NCBI GenBank assembly: GCA_907163375.1
Contig: CAJQUW010015666.1
Coordinates: 62,001 to 126,000, forward strand
Direction: 5' to 3'
DNA: 64,000 bases
Source of the DNA: Prostheceraeus crozeri
Lineage: Eukaryota > Platyhelminthes > Polycladida > Euryleptidae
Part shown: positions 37,301 to 52,300 of the stretch, in pieces
How the letters are laid out: each line of letters starts with the position of its first letter
Position numbering within the stretch: the stretch's first letter is position 1
Translations under genes and position numbers: made by a program
Notes under the pieces: model-generated
Database searches by the model: none
Seen by the model: only the letters and a program-made list of their open reading frames with translations
Told to the model about the DNA's origin: nothing

Positions 37301-40300
37301 AACGACAACTATCATGCGTCATTTAGATGGCGCACTGATTACTTTGAAACTGACAAGGGCAGTACCATTCCAGTGGAATTCGACTGAGGTGAAAGAGGAA
37401 CGCAGTGTAGTCGCACAATGGATGATGTCTACAGGAGTGTTATCAAAGTTAGTTTACACTGACGAATGCGGGTTCAGTGTGTGGACCGCACGCAATCAAG
37501 GACGATCAGCGAGAGGACAATGATGACAACAATGAATGGGCTGTGGTACATACATACATATAGCACGTACAAGATGATTTCCATGTACCGTATGAACAAC
37601 GCTCCCCACCTCTGAGGTTATTTATATTAATCGTTTTTCTTTCTTCGCCTAACATGTCAATGATTCTACAAGCCTTTGCACTAGCTTGTGAAAAAGCTAG
37701 CTTAAGAAAATTTATTTGGACTAAATATTCGATTGATTTCAATCTTTCATTTGATTAAATGTTTATGACAACAAGTATGCAGATAGGAACACCGGCCATG
37801 CAGATTAGAGTGTTCTATAATTAGAATGACAACAAGTGTGCAAATTTTGTCAAAAACTTTGCAGATTAAATCCTTCTATAAATAGATTGACAACAACTTT
37901 ACAGACTGTGACAACAGCTTCGAGAAAAGGTATAGTGCAGTGGAAAATGTTTAATCGATAACCCGATAAACGACAAGTCTCTTTTATCGGCAAGATCGTC
38001 CAACACCCTGTACAATAGGCTCAAATAATTCTTTAATCGACAAGAAATTCACTGTGAAAGTCTCTTTTATCGACAAGGTCTGTAATGTAGCAATCACGTG
38101 ACCTGTCACCTATACTCTCATTCTAGTGGCTCCTAGAATGGCAAAGATAATGAGGAGGAAGATGAAGTTTCAAGAATTGTGATCTCCCGTATTCAGGCCC
38201 TGCGACACATCGATGAGCTGAAAATATTTTTTGAAGAGCACGAGTTGAGCACAGCGACTCTCAATGAACAGCAAAATCTAGTGTTCGCTGCCGCATTTCG
38301 CAAGCAAGCAAAAATTACGTACTTTTACCGAAAGTGAGACATTTTTGTTTTGACAATTTTACAGAACCTAGAAGTTATACTCGTATGTAGGCTATGTGTT
38401 CAATTTACATGTGCATGTTTTAGCAAAGGGTTGGTTTTAAATCTCTTTATTTTTTTATCAGATGTTTGATATTTTTGTAGGCGGGGTGATAACTGCGGAT
38501 CAAACATGCTGTAAGGTTCGAAGTGTATGAAATAGAGAATGGTTTCTATAATCGACAAGTCTCCTTAATCGACAAGGTTTAACTGATTCCGAACCTTGTC
38601 GATTGACCATCTTCCACTGTATCAATATAACAGCTACTATGATCGGAATAGAGGGACATGAAAACTTAAAAGCGATGTAAGTGTCGAATCATCGATTGTA
38701 ATGCAAGGAGTGTGACTGCAGGTGAAGTTAAGAAGCATTTGTGAACGCAGGAAAGCGTTATCTTTGTCTCAATATGAAAATTATAGAAAACAAACCAACT
38801 GGCAGAAAGTGTCGTGTAATCCAAATTGTTTTCATTTCAAATCTTCACTAATCTTTCAATCATCCAAAACCAAATCCAAATTACTTGTCTATCCCAATGA
38901 CATTTTCTGCTACATCAACTACAGTGCACTCTAGCAACGCATTCTCTACAAAATCTTCCATTCATTATTTATCAACATTGCTCAGACATGGAGTTATCGC
39001 TTCATCATAGTCAAGATGAATTGAGGCTTTGTTCTTATACACTGTCCATGACGAAGCTCCAGACAATTCGTCAAAGTAGATTGAATCAGCTGAGCTAACT
39101 TGGCATCGATGCTCATTCCCTCTTTACGAAGTAAAACATAAATGAACTGATTAATTAAGTTAACACTATCGAATGTAGAGGATCTCTGAATGCGAGGATC
39201 GTCTGTGATATAGACGACATGGACTGCGTCCTTAACTAATTAACTACATCCATATTTAATAACAGTCTTCAAAGTCGTCAAAAAAAAAACTTCAGATTTA
39301 TAATTCAAGTGCAGATAATTCTAATTTGTCGAGTGTTAGGGTATTAAGAAACACAATAACATGAATCTAGTACATTGAGTGCTGGAACCAACAATCGGTA
39401 GCAACATTTTTTACGGTTCTTATTTAGCAAAATCCTCAATAGTTATGATCAATTTTATCCTCCGATCACTAATATTCGTATGTAAGCAGACTTTAGAAAT
39501 GCGTCATCACTCTTGAGAAACTCGTAGATCGTGCATTTTGTCCAATCTCATTGACATCAAAGTGCATCAAACTTTAGATTATACTGATCAATTTCGAAAA
39601 TTTTCACATACTTCAATTGAACATCTACTGTTTTACCCAAATACCAGATGCCATCAAAATGATGGAAAATATCGATCACAGGTTTCAGCGTCATGCAACA
39701 TAGCTTTTCTGTCACAAATACAAGCAAAGTTGGAACAGATCGTAATGGCATCGCAAAAAATGATTGGCAAATAAGTAGAATCAATCTGGAACACCAGTAT
39801 TTCTTCCACAAACACTGATGCAAGAAGCACTGACTGAAATCAATGCTTTCTCAATGTTTTCATCTTGCGGCGGTCGCTAAAATTCAATGACCATTAAATT
39901 GCTTCATGATACTCTTCTTATAGGTTGTTTCAACTGTATTATAGACAGATATTTTGTTTCAAAGCATTGGATGTGACCAAACACATCTAGCGGTGACCAA
40001 AATTGTGTGTATTATTGAAGCAGCTATGTTAGCTACATGTTATTTCATTGTCATATACAAAAAGCTGAGTTATCACTAAGTTAATTTATCTAAGCAATAT
40101 AGTAGTGTCAAAGCTGGACAATCCGCATCAAAGTGAATCTATTTGAGAAATTTCTTACGTAGCACATTTCTGCGACAACTAGTCGAGTCTTTTTCAAGAG
40201 AGGATTCCAATATTTCGTCATTTCAGAGAGGAAAGAATGTGGTATTACATCATCGAATTTTAGGGCAGAAATTTCAGACATAGACGAGGCTGCGCTAACA

Positions 40301-43300
40301 GTCCTAGTAGGAAGCTTCAGTGGTTTCCGTGGCACAGTGGTTTAGTGCTTGGCCTATCGATCTTTTAGAACAGAAGTCGAAACTCGAAAATGTCATTGGA
40401 AGGCGGCAGGGAGGGCATCCGGACTAAGGGTACCACAACGATCCAGAGAAGTCTGACTAAGTCAGCGCTGTTCAAGCCCCCAGCATGGGGAAATAGTGAC
40501 GTTAAAGCTTCAATAGTAGCCTATTACCAAACTTCCGTGTGTTGTAGGTATCATAATTGTATATAACAATAGTATGTAATTTATATAAATCTTAAATAAT
40601 ACAAACATTTCAAATAAATACATTATTACATATAATAATAACAATAATTCAACAATTGTAATAATAAAGCATGATTATCATGATGTCATACAAATTGAAT
40701 CGTATGTATAAAAGGGTCAATTTTAAATTATTTTACTGGATGCTGGCATGTATATTTATCTGAAATCCGACACTGAAAATTGATACTCGTATGTTCATCT
40801 TCAATACGATGTCTATAACTGCCGCAATGAAATTTTTATTCCACATGCGATGATTTCGTAATTACATGATAAATATGTATCGAAACATTTTCAAGGGAAT
40901 ATCAAATTCGCTGCTGACAACATGGGAGAGGATTGATATAAAATTGCATTTTTGAAAGCAATCTGTGCTTGGTCAATGCTTTATGGAAGATTTTTAAATA
41001 ATTAGATGAATATTAGATTAGTTTACCGGAAGTCAGAGGACATTTCAGTTTAAACCAGGGTTTAAACATGATGAAACCTGGCTAAACCTTTAACCAGGTC
41101 AGATAGGACTGCTACCTTGACTGCATATAGGATACGATATATTTACGTGCATTCATTATATGCGTTGTTATCATATACATGCAGTATTATATACTTTGTA
41201 CAGGGATGCTCGCATGTTCGTAAGAATTATCAGTCATATGAAAAAATATCGTAGTCATATACCATGCTGACACGCCTTAGGGTTAGCGATAACGCCAATC
41301 ATAGTCGGTGAAGCTACAAACACATCATGTGGTAATGTATCCATGTACTGAATATTTTAGTCCACAGGTGGTCACTTACACTGTTTGTTATTAATAGAAA
41401 GGTATAGAGACTCCGCTCAAATAATCTGTCACTTCAAGCTACATGTAGCAAGACGTGCTTGAAGACATGTTCTCTGAAGCAATTATCAGCGCTTCATCGA
41501 AAGCAGCATTTTTCTATTGATGAATTTGCATTCAAGTCAATCAGGAACCGAGTCAAGTTAAGAGACACACAGTAGTCCATGCATCCCTCTCAGACAACTC
41601 CCAGTGCTCCCTAGAATGATGCAAAAAAATAGGAATCTCATTTCATCTTAAGCATTATCCCCGAAAATAAGCGACATCGGTGGATTATCTCCGCTAGTCG
41701 CGATCCACCAAATCTGGGGCGTATTGGTCATCGTTAAATTAGTGCATTATGACAATGAGCATCATTGTCATACCTGAGATAGGTACGTCTCGACATAAAA
41801 CACAAACAAGCTTAAACAGGGTGGCGGCCAGATTTCAAGATTCAAATTCCCGGGCGTTTCCCGGACTGCTTCATAATTTTCAAGCTATCTTATATATTGA
41901 CAAGATAGGGTGACCAGATATGTTATTCCAATTACACCGATCATCAATCATCCGGACACTTCTTTAAACTGTTTTCATCATTAAATTTGAGACATTTCCT
42001 GTTTGAATTTTGCCCCCAAATGTATGTGTAGATAATGAACGGTATTTGACTCTACCGCACTAATTTTTCAAAATATGTGAATTCTGTGAGCGGTGGTTCT
42101 TAAGCTTATAAACATATGCCTTCAGTGTTCGTAGTCCGTCAGCTCAGAATTTTCGGGCCGCTAAAGTTTTTTTCGGGCCACGGTTTTGGATATGCTTTAA
42201 TGAACGTATACACAAACCTATGTACTTTCGCAGATGTGTGTTTATGCTTGTCATTCATTACAGCAAATAACGATTCTCACTTTACGAGTAAGATGCATGT
42301 GAGTGAGGAAGAATGAGACAAAGTAATTATTTTAATATTTTATCAAAAACAAATCTTTGATACGTGTAACTATAAAACAATAACCAGAGAGTCTTTAAAC
42401 ATGTTCATGGATTTATCATATTTGGGCGAAAATACACGTGCCTGATGATCACCAATGGAGGACTATTTTATCTTATAATCCTCTTTAAGCATCATAATTC
42501 GATAGTTTTCAAACAGGATAGAAATTAAGCCAAATAGCAATTCAAGACAAGCTGCTGATATTTTCAAATTATGAGAAAAAAAGTTTGCATTTGGATTATA
42601 ATTTCGATCTTGATAGAGAACAATTTCATTACGGGTTCACAATGGTGCAGGAGATACTTTTTCTGGCGCCTTTCTCGAACGATGCTTTGAACAGAGGAAA
42701 TTCCAGAGCTTTTCTTTTGATCACAGCCCTTTTGTTGCTCGTTGCTCATTCAACTTAACTTGCTGCTTCTTGAAATTATTCAGCTCCTCTTTAACTTGTT
42801 GCAGCTCTGCCATAAGTTTTATGCGTGCATCACGCTCCCTTTCATTTGCTTCAATATATTTTTCTTTTTGTTTCAGTTTCTCCTCAAATTATATAAAATT
42901 TTGATTGGTATTTCTCTGTTGCCACTTGTTAAAATAATTCCCATTCTAATTCATTTCTGCTGCAATGGTGTTTTATTTCTTCTTGTAATTTTCTTTTATA
43001 GCTGGGATGCGCTTGAAGACACAAATCCTTCAAATTCTTAAATTTTTGCCTAAAATTCTATAACCACTGATAGCTTGCTTAAATAGGCCCAATGTTTCAT
43101 GAAATAGGCATGTCTTCTAACTCAGAGGCGATCATTGATGCTCTTAACTTTTGAAAGCTAAATTTTAAGCTTTTTGTCACTAAGAATGTTCCTGTCTTTG
43201 CGATGACCACTTTAGCTTGACAACCATTGTATGAGTAGAGAAGTCTATGAACGATGAAATCTCTTAGATCTAAGTGCAACTTCTTGGAGAGCAAGAAATA

Positions 43301-46300
43301 GACATTCTGGTAGAAATAAATAAGAATCCCCTATCTTCAAAGTAAATATGTTATTATCGGTATACCTAAGTCTTCCTCTTAACAATGGATCTATCAATGC
43401 TTAATAAACGGATAAAATTATTCCAGCTATGAACACTATCCCTCAGACTCCATAAATACCGACGAAAAAAACTACACACTTCCCCTGATTCTATCACTGA
43501 AAGCCACTGAATAGTGCTATACGCAGTGATCCACCGAACGGCTCACAACGTACGCACAAACCATTTTAATAGTAGTAACATACAAGGAAAAAAGCTAAGA
43601 ATGAAAATCGTCTGTTATGGGGATTTTTCGATTTTCCACCACTCAAGTAACTAACTAACATATTAACTAAGTAAATCTGTGCAAATTCATTGACGAATCT
43701 TTTAGGAATATCCTGCCTCTCCGAAAGAGAATGAATTACTATGTGAAAAATCATCTTCGTGATTTTCTGTAAGGCAACATCGTAAGGTTGCATTGAAATA
43801 GGAGCTGTCAGAAAATAACTGTATAAAATTTTCGGGCCGTGACGACCGGAATTTTCGGATCGAGTCAATTTTTCGGGCATTCGGGCCATTTTCGAACTAC
43901 GAACACTGTATGCCTTTCCTCAATGACTTGCAGCCAGTGAACTACTGATGGTATCTAAATCATTTCATATCGATAGAAAAGATAATTTCGTGAACTTTCC
44001 AACGATCAAATAATACTTCATTATCATCATCTGATTTATGAAAGTTTAGAAAATTATGTTTAGCCGATTTATCAGACTGAAATTTTCAAGCAACAGGAAG
44101 TTGAAGAAACAGACATGATATCAAAATGCACATGTTAATGCAATAGCACGATGACACCAAGTTATCAAGAAACATCAACAAGAAAAACCAGAAAAACTCC
44201 CACTAGACGAGGACCGTGAAGGTCAAAGGAATTCCTTCTGATCACCATTTTTTATCTGCTTGCATAGAGACAAAGGACGCATGGTAACCGTCATTTATAA
44301 AGTTTGTGTCTAATGTTTACAGCAATGTAAGGTATAATACTCCAGAATCAATGTCTCGATCTTTCTTGATTCAAAGGATATCAATGACAGTGCAGCGCAG
44401 TAATGCCACCTCCGTATTGAAGACATTACCATCGGATTAAACCATGGCAGTTTTGATTTGCCTCAACGTGACTTCGCATTCCTTGTCACCAAATTATTCA
44501 ACTTGCTTCTTCACATTGTATGATTAATTCCATCAGATTCTTCTAGTTGGTGTTTATTGAAGTGTATTCAAAACTGTGCCGATACCAAATTTTAAAAATG
44601 CTTGCTAATTAAGAATGCAGTTTTTGAATATCATGTCTCAAAAGGCAATTAGCTACTTCAGACTTGCATGTTTGAAAGTTGAAGTCTGAAAAATTGACTA
44701 AAAGCAAAACTTACATGGAAAAAGATACAAAATTACATGAATCAGTTGATGAAAATTGAATATCATGCATATTTCGTGATCATAAGAAAGTACGAGAAAT
44801 GAACCCATCGTTGGAAAATCACTCGGATCTCATGAATAGTTCACGGGCTACAAACCACTAAATAAAGGTCTACCCGTACGGAAATGTTGGGTATGTATCA
44901 TAATATGAAACGTATCTATGATTGACAGTATGTTCACTACGCATGATTCATAGTAAAATCCATACGGATGTATCGTCACGCCATGCGTTGACATACTATG
45001 ATTTTTACGTATGTTTCATACTATGATTCATACGCTTTCATAGTATTAACAACAATGAAATTAGATAAACGATAGATCACATAGTATGAAATATAGTATG
45101 CATTTGAGGTCATATGTATGAAGCTTGGTAATCGACATGGTATGAAACAGACCTGTCCTCTTATCATCTGAATGGGCAGACTGTTAAATAGGATCTTTTC
45201 AATATATAAGTGATAAACATAATTTTGAACAGAACGACTTACTCGCCAATTCATTACACATGAGGAGAGGAGAAGCGTTGTTTGTCCTTCTAGTAAGCAT
45301 TTTTTAATTTTTTTTGACATTTTAGGATATAAAAATTTTCTTTTAAATCATATTTTGTACCTATTGAAAATTAACTAGTCATTAGCTTGTTTTGTTTCTT
45401 TTTTTATTCTTTTTTTTTTATTTTGCTACCTTGACGCACTTTGCTACATTGAATACCTATGAATTTCATCGAAAATCTAGGTATGATTCATAGTATGTTT
45501 TATTATGAATCTTTCTCTGAATCGCAGAATAAGATGAAATATTAAGTACGCAGCACAAGTAGTAATGATAATAATATTAAATTGAAGCTATGCAAAATTA
45601 TCCTGAGAAAAACGTTGATGGATAACAGCGAACAAAATTCATTCATGTCATCATGAAGTATAAACGTGCTATGTGAGAGAAAAGGAATGTCACATCAGCA
45701 TCGATCGGAAACTGCTATGTGTTATTTGTACAAAAAACATTACCTTATTATTCGTTATAAGCGATTGAATAATTCTGAATGAACGTCGTTTAATGGCACT
45801 GAAAAATACCAGATGCGCTATATTCTCTGATATCATATGTAAGAAAGATATCAAAGGTGACCAGGATTTTGGAAACGGCTCAGTTAGACGAACTGTTGAA
45901 GTAATAGCTGCTGAAATAAGTATTAAGTAAATGGACGAAGTAACAAATTTAATCACTTTTGCGACACCCGGAGAAGATATGATAGTATCAACTGATTGCT
46001 ATGTCTCAAAAACACAAATGAAGTATCACAAGAATAATTGCAGTCTATCGAGTTCATAGTTCTAATTAATATGTATTTCATAGATAGCATCGCCGAAAAG
46101 TGCACAATTGTATTTTAAGATTGTTGCCTGTAAGTGGTGTTGAATAAGTACAGAATGATAAGTATGAATCATGCTATGATGGTTCAGCTAAAGCACACAT
46201 ATGAAATGTGCACACGATGACATATGTATGAATTACACTATTTCAGCTGAAGCATGCGTATGAAATGTACATACAATGACACGTATAAATCATACGATGG

Positions 46301-49300
46301 TATTTCAGCTGAAACATACGTATGAAATGTGCATACTATATTTAATATGTATGATTTCACATATGAAATGATATTATCATACGCATGCAATTTTCATATA
46401 CCGTCATACTATAATTTATACCCTTTCCATTTCTGTACGGGTGATCATCTGTGCTCGCTGAAAAAAGGGTAACCGGCTAAATGCGTGATTGAATTTGTAT
46501 CGTTAGTCTAATTAAGTTTATTCTTTTAATAGATTTTAATATATTTGGAAACGCTAGTCGATACATAAGTGCCATTGGTTTGGATGACCTTCCTGTCATG
46601 ATTTACTGTGAGGCTTTCGAACTCATCACTTAGCTTTGCCTTTGACTTTCATTCCACTGATGCCCTTTTCTCTCAGTGGTAGTGTTGTTAGAATTTTGTT
46701 GGCATGATTTTGGAATGATATCATCCTCAACTTGGTGTGGATGAAGGTGTATAAGCAACCTTCTGAATTAAATTGTGATATTCTTAATTAGATTATTTAT
46801 TGCTCAAAAAGTTGTGTTTTTGTAAAAACTTTTTTTAAAAAATAATAGCCACAAATTGCTTCTATAGAATGTGACGATTACCTATTTGGAAAACTTTTAG
46901 CGATTTCACTATCAGCGACCAGTCAACGACATAACCATCGCATTACAGATATTTTTTAAACAAATTTATGAAGTCTTGAACATTCCGTCCAGATGTTGTG
47001 CTTATTTACTTGACTATATCAATCAGCATTCGAAGACACTCAGTAGAAATAATGGGCTTAATAATAGTCACATTACTAGTGGCTGAAATCAAAAAATTAT
47101 GCTCATTGAACTTAGAGATAAAGTTCACGAAATGACAATTCCCGGGCTATTTAAGGGCTAATTGACTATTTCGCTAAAATTTAAGGGCGATTCTCGGGCC
47201 CCAACAAAATTCCCGGGCTCGGCCGCCACCCTGCTTAAAGCTAGACTTAGAAAAAAGTAATCAAAAGAAGTTTCCAGTGTCAAACAATAGATGGTAGCAG
47301 CAGAACATGCAGCGAGCTCTTTTTTTTGTATAAGACCGATTATGGTTCAAGCGCAGTGGATCCAGAGATAAGAAATTTTCTTTCTAGAAAGTCGCAGGTA
47401 AGAAATATCTAGAATATCTAGAAACATAATCATGCTTGAGCAAATAGAAATGGCGAGACGAAACTGATAGACAGAATATCGACGTGACGATCAAAGACAG
47501 CAAGCACGTGATTAGAAAAGCGCGTATAAACTGCCACGAATAGTTGGCAATCATACAAAAAAATTTTTCAAGATTTTGCGGATGCAATCTTAAGATTTAG
47601 ATCTTTTCGAATGCAGTGCAGAGATCAGATCAAGATGATGTGGATGTCCAGCTTTGGATAATATGTACCTGAATTTCAGTCGAATGAATCTGGAATAAAA
47701 CATGCGAAACAATCGTTATGCGTCGAAATTCAGTTTGAATATTTTTGTCGAACTTTCTAGAAACGATAAAAAGTTGTACAACTGCAAAAAAACTTAGTAA
47801 CAATAAGAAGACCGAACTAATATTTCAAGAAACCGAAGGGAACATTAGAATTCTATTTCCTGAAGTTTAAATATCGGATATCTGAAAGGTCATGCTGTAC
47901 GGCAAAGTTCAAAATATAGTAGAGCGAGCGTCCGCAATCTCCAAACGATTTTTTTAATATTCATACAAAACGTTTTGATTATTTGACTATGAAATTCAGA
48001 TTCTTGTAAATATATTTTCATTCAAACAACCTGCTGAAAGGAGTTGACACACAGGTACAATTATATACATTGTTCTATGACAAATAGACTAACCGACATC
48101 TTTGAATTGAATACATCTGTCGATATCCTTTGTTATGAAACTTCAATGTCGTTTTTCAACATTTATACCCCTGGTCAACTATCTCAACAAAGGTGTATTA
48201 TGTAAAAAACAATGTACATCGAACATGCACGATTGCTATGCATTAGAGAGTTGTCCTCGGACGTGAAAAATTTAAACACAAAATTCTTTCGGAGCTATAG
48301 ACGCAGCACCCCCAAGACTACCAAGGAAGAGTGCTTAAATTGTTCAAATCCAGAGAAAGTCTTCATATCCTATACCCAATTAGAGAGCTGACACTCCGCA
48401 AGTTTCGGCTACATATGCATATTTTGATCAACTTTTCACCATCGAATAAGTTGTCTCCATTTAAGGAAATCGTTGGAATGATAGCAATTTCACATGGTAG
48501 AAATATCAATTTGGTCTTCTCATATCAAAATAAAGTTTATCATAATTTACAAATATATCATTACCGGATTCGATGCGCCAAAAGGGTGTAATGGATGAAC
48601 AGCATGCGAAGGACAAGCGAATCACTTTGAAGTGATATAAATTACGAGCTTCCGGCCATGAAGTCTGACTTTACGACACGCACATGTAAACAGCATTCGA
48701 GAACATCATCAATGACTCACACCAAGCAAATACAAAGGAATTGTCATGCAATACATCCACGCAACAGCCATTAAGATACATCAACTTACGGGATTTCTGA
48801 TTGTTTTGCCGAGATTGCTCCTTTTGTCGTTCGATCGCCACATTGTAGGGTGGAGGCTTTCGCGCGTCAGTGACGCTGCTGCCCCCGCTGCTGCTCGCAC
48901 TGCTGATTGTGCTCCCGGGGCTGGTCGTGGCGCCCTTTTGTGCCGCGGCTGATTCCACACTGGCGGGCAGACTGGGAGTGCGTGAATGAGCGTTCAAGCG
49001 CTTAACTTCGCGTGGCTGTTCGGGGAGGAACATGTGTCGAGACTCCTTCACGTTGCTCGACAGGCTCAGCAATTTCCGTGCGTCGTCCGGGTTCTGAGCA
49101 CCCAATTTCCGACCAGCGTTCAAGTCGACCACATCAGCTGCACCAGAGGAGCCACCAGGATTCGACTTCTTCGCAGACTGTCGTAGAGACTCAATATCTT
49201 GATCACTCTTTAACTGTAAACGATTGAAATATGTCTCGATGCGTTTCCCAATAAGCCACTTCTGATATAAGGCGTTGGCCTGGCGTGTAGCTTGACTCCG

Positions 49301-52300
49301 AGAGCGGCTGGCGCCAGCGCCATACTTGATAGCGCCACTGGACTCGCCATTGTTGGCACCGAGGGGTAGGACGGATGATTCGTCAGTGGATGAGCGTCGC
49401 ATTGACTCAACGTCATAGTTAATTTCACACATGCGTCGATAAGAAAGTACAGCTTCCGCATACCGGCGAAGAAACTGAAAGTTCACCAACGTTGGTTGTT
49501 CCTTACTGTGCAAGTCGTTACTATCGTGGATGCTAAACAAGTCTTTCTGGAGAACACTGACAATGGGGATAGTGGGAGGAGGGTCATTTAACAGTTCACG
49601 ATAATGCTTAAAATTGCGATCTGGCATTATCGTTTTTTGCATCACTTCGAACGACTTACGCAATTTGCCCGATAATTTGTCCATGAATTTGAGGCACGGC
49701 AGTCTCGAACTATTAACGGCGGTGAGAATGGCGAACATGGAATTGAAATTGCGAAATTTACGACACCATTTGGCCACATGAATGAAGAATTTTGCAACTT
49801 CAGGACGGGAGCTGGCATCTGCAGAGGCAATCTCAGATAACACCCAGCGATGCTGATGTTCCTGAGTGTTACAAAAATTCGTATAATTAGCGTACAAATG
49901 CGGCGATTTCTCACGGAAGTATCGACATACATACTCACTAGCGTTCACACGCTTAAACTTTTCAAAGTCATCTAATGTCAATTTGATGGCTAATTCTCGA
50001 GGATCAATCCGTTCACAGCCATCCGATTTTTTGATGGATACTCGAGAATCACGCCAAATCTCCACGGCAACTTCGTCAGAGATAACCGGTCCGGTGGAAG
50101 TCATACTTTTCAAGTAATATCTATCATTCAAATTAATGCTGTTCATTAGATTCGTCGCATGTTCACGAAGAACACTGACACACACGGTACGTCCACTATT
50201 CACAGAGACTTTAGAGAGACGATAGAATTCCTTCGGAGACAAATTGAACTCCTTCACAGCCAATTGACAGACCATATCCGAAGTCGCTTCCTCGTAAATC
50301 GGAATGAACTTGTCGATGTGGTTAGTGCCTCCACCAGGATTATACCACACACGAACCACTTGGTCCAATTGATGCCATTCTGGGAAGATTTTGTCAGAAC
50401 AGCCGCCTAATCTGCAATGTGAGAAATCGTTGATGATGAATGGGGGAGAAGCAAAGCGTATAAAAAATGATCAAGTTGAACAACAATTGAATTATATCGC
50501 TTTTATCATTTACATAATGGGGAACGCGGCCGCAACTGTTGCAATCAAGTGAAAATTAATGAATGTAAGAATCATAAGTTTTGGCGCCGTACAAACAAAC
50601 ACAAACAGGGAATTGCTATTTCTGGTGCACGTGCACTCATCGATATACGCGCAAGGCATTATTTATCGTGGGAGCAAATCGTGAGAATGCAATCCCAACC
50701 CTCTGATGTAATGTTGTCCCATCAACTACTACTAAACTTTCTGTATCGCAGATTTTCCTTTCCAACAGAACTGACAAAACACTTTGCTACTGCTGGTGGA
50801 CGTTCATTTTTTCTCCCTCCTAACTTACCTCCAACAATGAAGGCAGCTGGGATATCCCATAAATGCGACGTGCTATCCGCCGACCACATGGTAAATATTA
50901 CAAGATGTTCACATCATCGTTAAAAGAACATCGCAATCTTATATCTTCATATCATGAAGACTTTGTTCCGTTAATCCAAAGTTCCACTGGTCTGACATTT
51001 CGGACACATTTAGAAATCGAATTATAATTTTACAATCCTATATATTCACAACAGTACCATCAAAAAGCCAATCGTCAGGCAACTTTCGTCAAATCAATCA
51101 AACATCTGTAGACAAACATGATGTCTGATTGATCAGACAAAACGTGCACAAGCGAAAATTGATCTTGCCGCATTTTCGGTGCTGATGTTCGAAACGGCAT
51201 TATTACGCAAAATTATACGACATAATTATTACGGCAACAAGAATTACCCAATATGACTAAATAGGCTGGCTGTTGCGAATCCTATTTAAAAACAAGTTTT
51301 CATGAAAACCGAACATGCTCCGGTTTTAGAGCTCCAAACGCTGTCGCAGCCTTGCCAAACAGATGATTGTGTCTAGATGAAACCATCATCGCTAATAACC
51401 AGCATCCGACAGAAGAATCAGGAACAACGTCTCCGCAGTAACGAATCAGTATAACAGTCTTCACAGACTGTGAAAAAAACACACGATTGCAAATAAAGCA
51501 GCACACTTTGGCCACATTCTGATCTCTAACTACGCTTCCATGTGACAATACCACAAAGCCATTTAGCTCACTTAATCCGATGTTCCGCAAATCCACGTTC
51601 CATATGAATAAGCGTATAGTACATCTCAGATGCGGGACTGACGCGCGGAAGCCTAGAAAAGCGAAATTATCCCATGAAATCCTGGACAATCGGCAGGATG
51701 CCACAGAAACTTCTCGTGCATTATTCTAAACGCAATTGTTCTAATTACAATTCTTTCAACATCGTCATTCTATTTACTAGACAACAAGATAATAGTGTGC
51801 CATGTGTGAATGAGCGGTTCACTGACATGACGGCTGTCTTCACGACCTCTGTTGATCTAGTTTCGTCATTATGACTGTGTGACCATGAATCTGCAATCTG
51901 CCATTAAAATAGCTTACAGGATCACTCAGATGTTGTAAAAACAAGTTCAGCGCACCTCAATCCTCTTACACATCTTCAAATCATCGTCATTACAAAATCA
52001 ATGGAATTTCTTTTACATACCCGAAAGACTGATTATCAGTATGGTCACTGCCATTAATGCTTCGCTGCTGCTGATGGACAGGTCCCTGGCTTTCGTTTTG
52101 GTGGTCCTTCAACGCCTTATCATAGCCTCGCAAGTCGTTTTTCACTAACAAGGCGATTTCGTTCTTGGCAATCAACCGTTTTCGCGCTACCTCGCGGGTA
52201 ACACACGTGACTGAAACATCATTGACCTTCAGAATACAATCACCAACTCTCAAACCCTTCACACGCGCCTTGCGTTCCACCTTCGACACGAAATGCTGCG

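Larger units (their letters stand above)
41817..47233. mobile_element. CAGGG...CCCTG DNA transposon (hAT-like), outer element of a nest
   Basis: The ends are CAGGGTGGCGGCC and, reversed, CAGGGTGGCGGCCGAG, followed by cccggg-containing subterminal sequence on both sides. The flanking duplication is cttaaa (6-7 bp), short like those of E1 and E2. It contains two further elements (42123-43908 and 44872-46442). Without them it is about 2 kb. No transposase recognised. Confidence 0.7.
35031..48789 (-). other. PDZ-GEF intron (13.8 kb)
   Basis: Between the RasGEF exon and the 81-nt exon. It holds the Tc1-like and pogo-like pair, a SINE and the nested elements at 41.8-47.2 kb. 38620-40321 and 47240-48789 show nothing recognisable. 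Confidence 0.6.

Noticed and set aside
40108-40335. Minus-strand open frame (SSMSEISALKFDDVIPHS...) ending near a GTAAGA donor, as an extra PDZ-GEF exon
   Set aside because: The donor leaves phase 0 while the neighbouring exons need phase 1, the acceptors are poor, and there is no recognisable homology. The small exons already join without it.
48671-48789. Read-through end of the RasGEF frame as the true C-terminus
   Set aside because: It has no resemblance to PDZ-GEF tails and follows a strong GTAAGT donor. It could be a minor intron-retained form.
50818-50845. 18-nt microexon with GTAAGT donor on the minus strand, in the intron 50412-52020
   Set aside because: The phase would fit, but the acceptor has no pyrimidine tract and the flanking exons already join in a good alignment.
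50549-50923. 124-codon plus-strand open frame as a nested gene
   Set aside because: No motif or homology recognised, no splice or promoter support. Probably chance in the intron.
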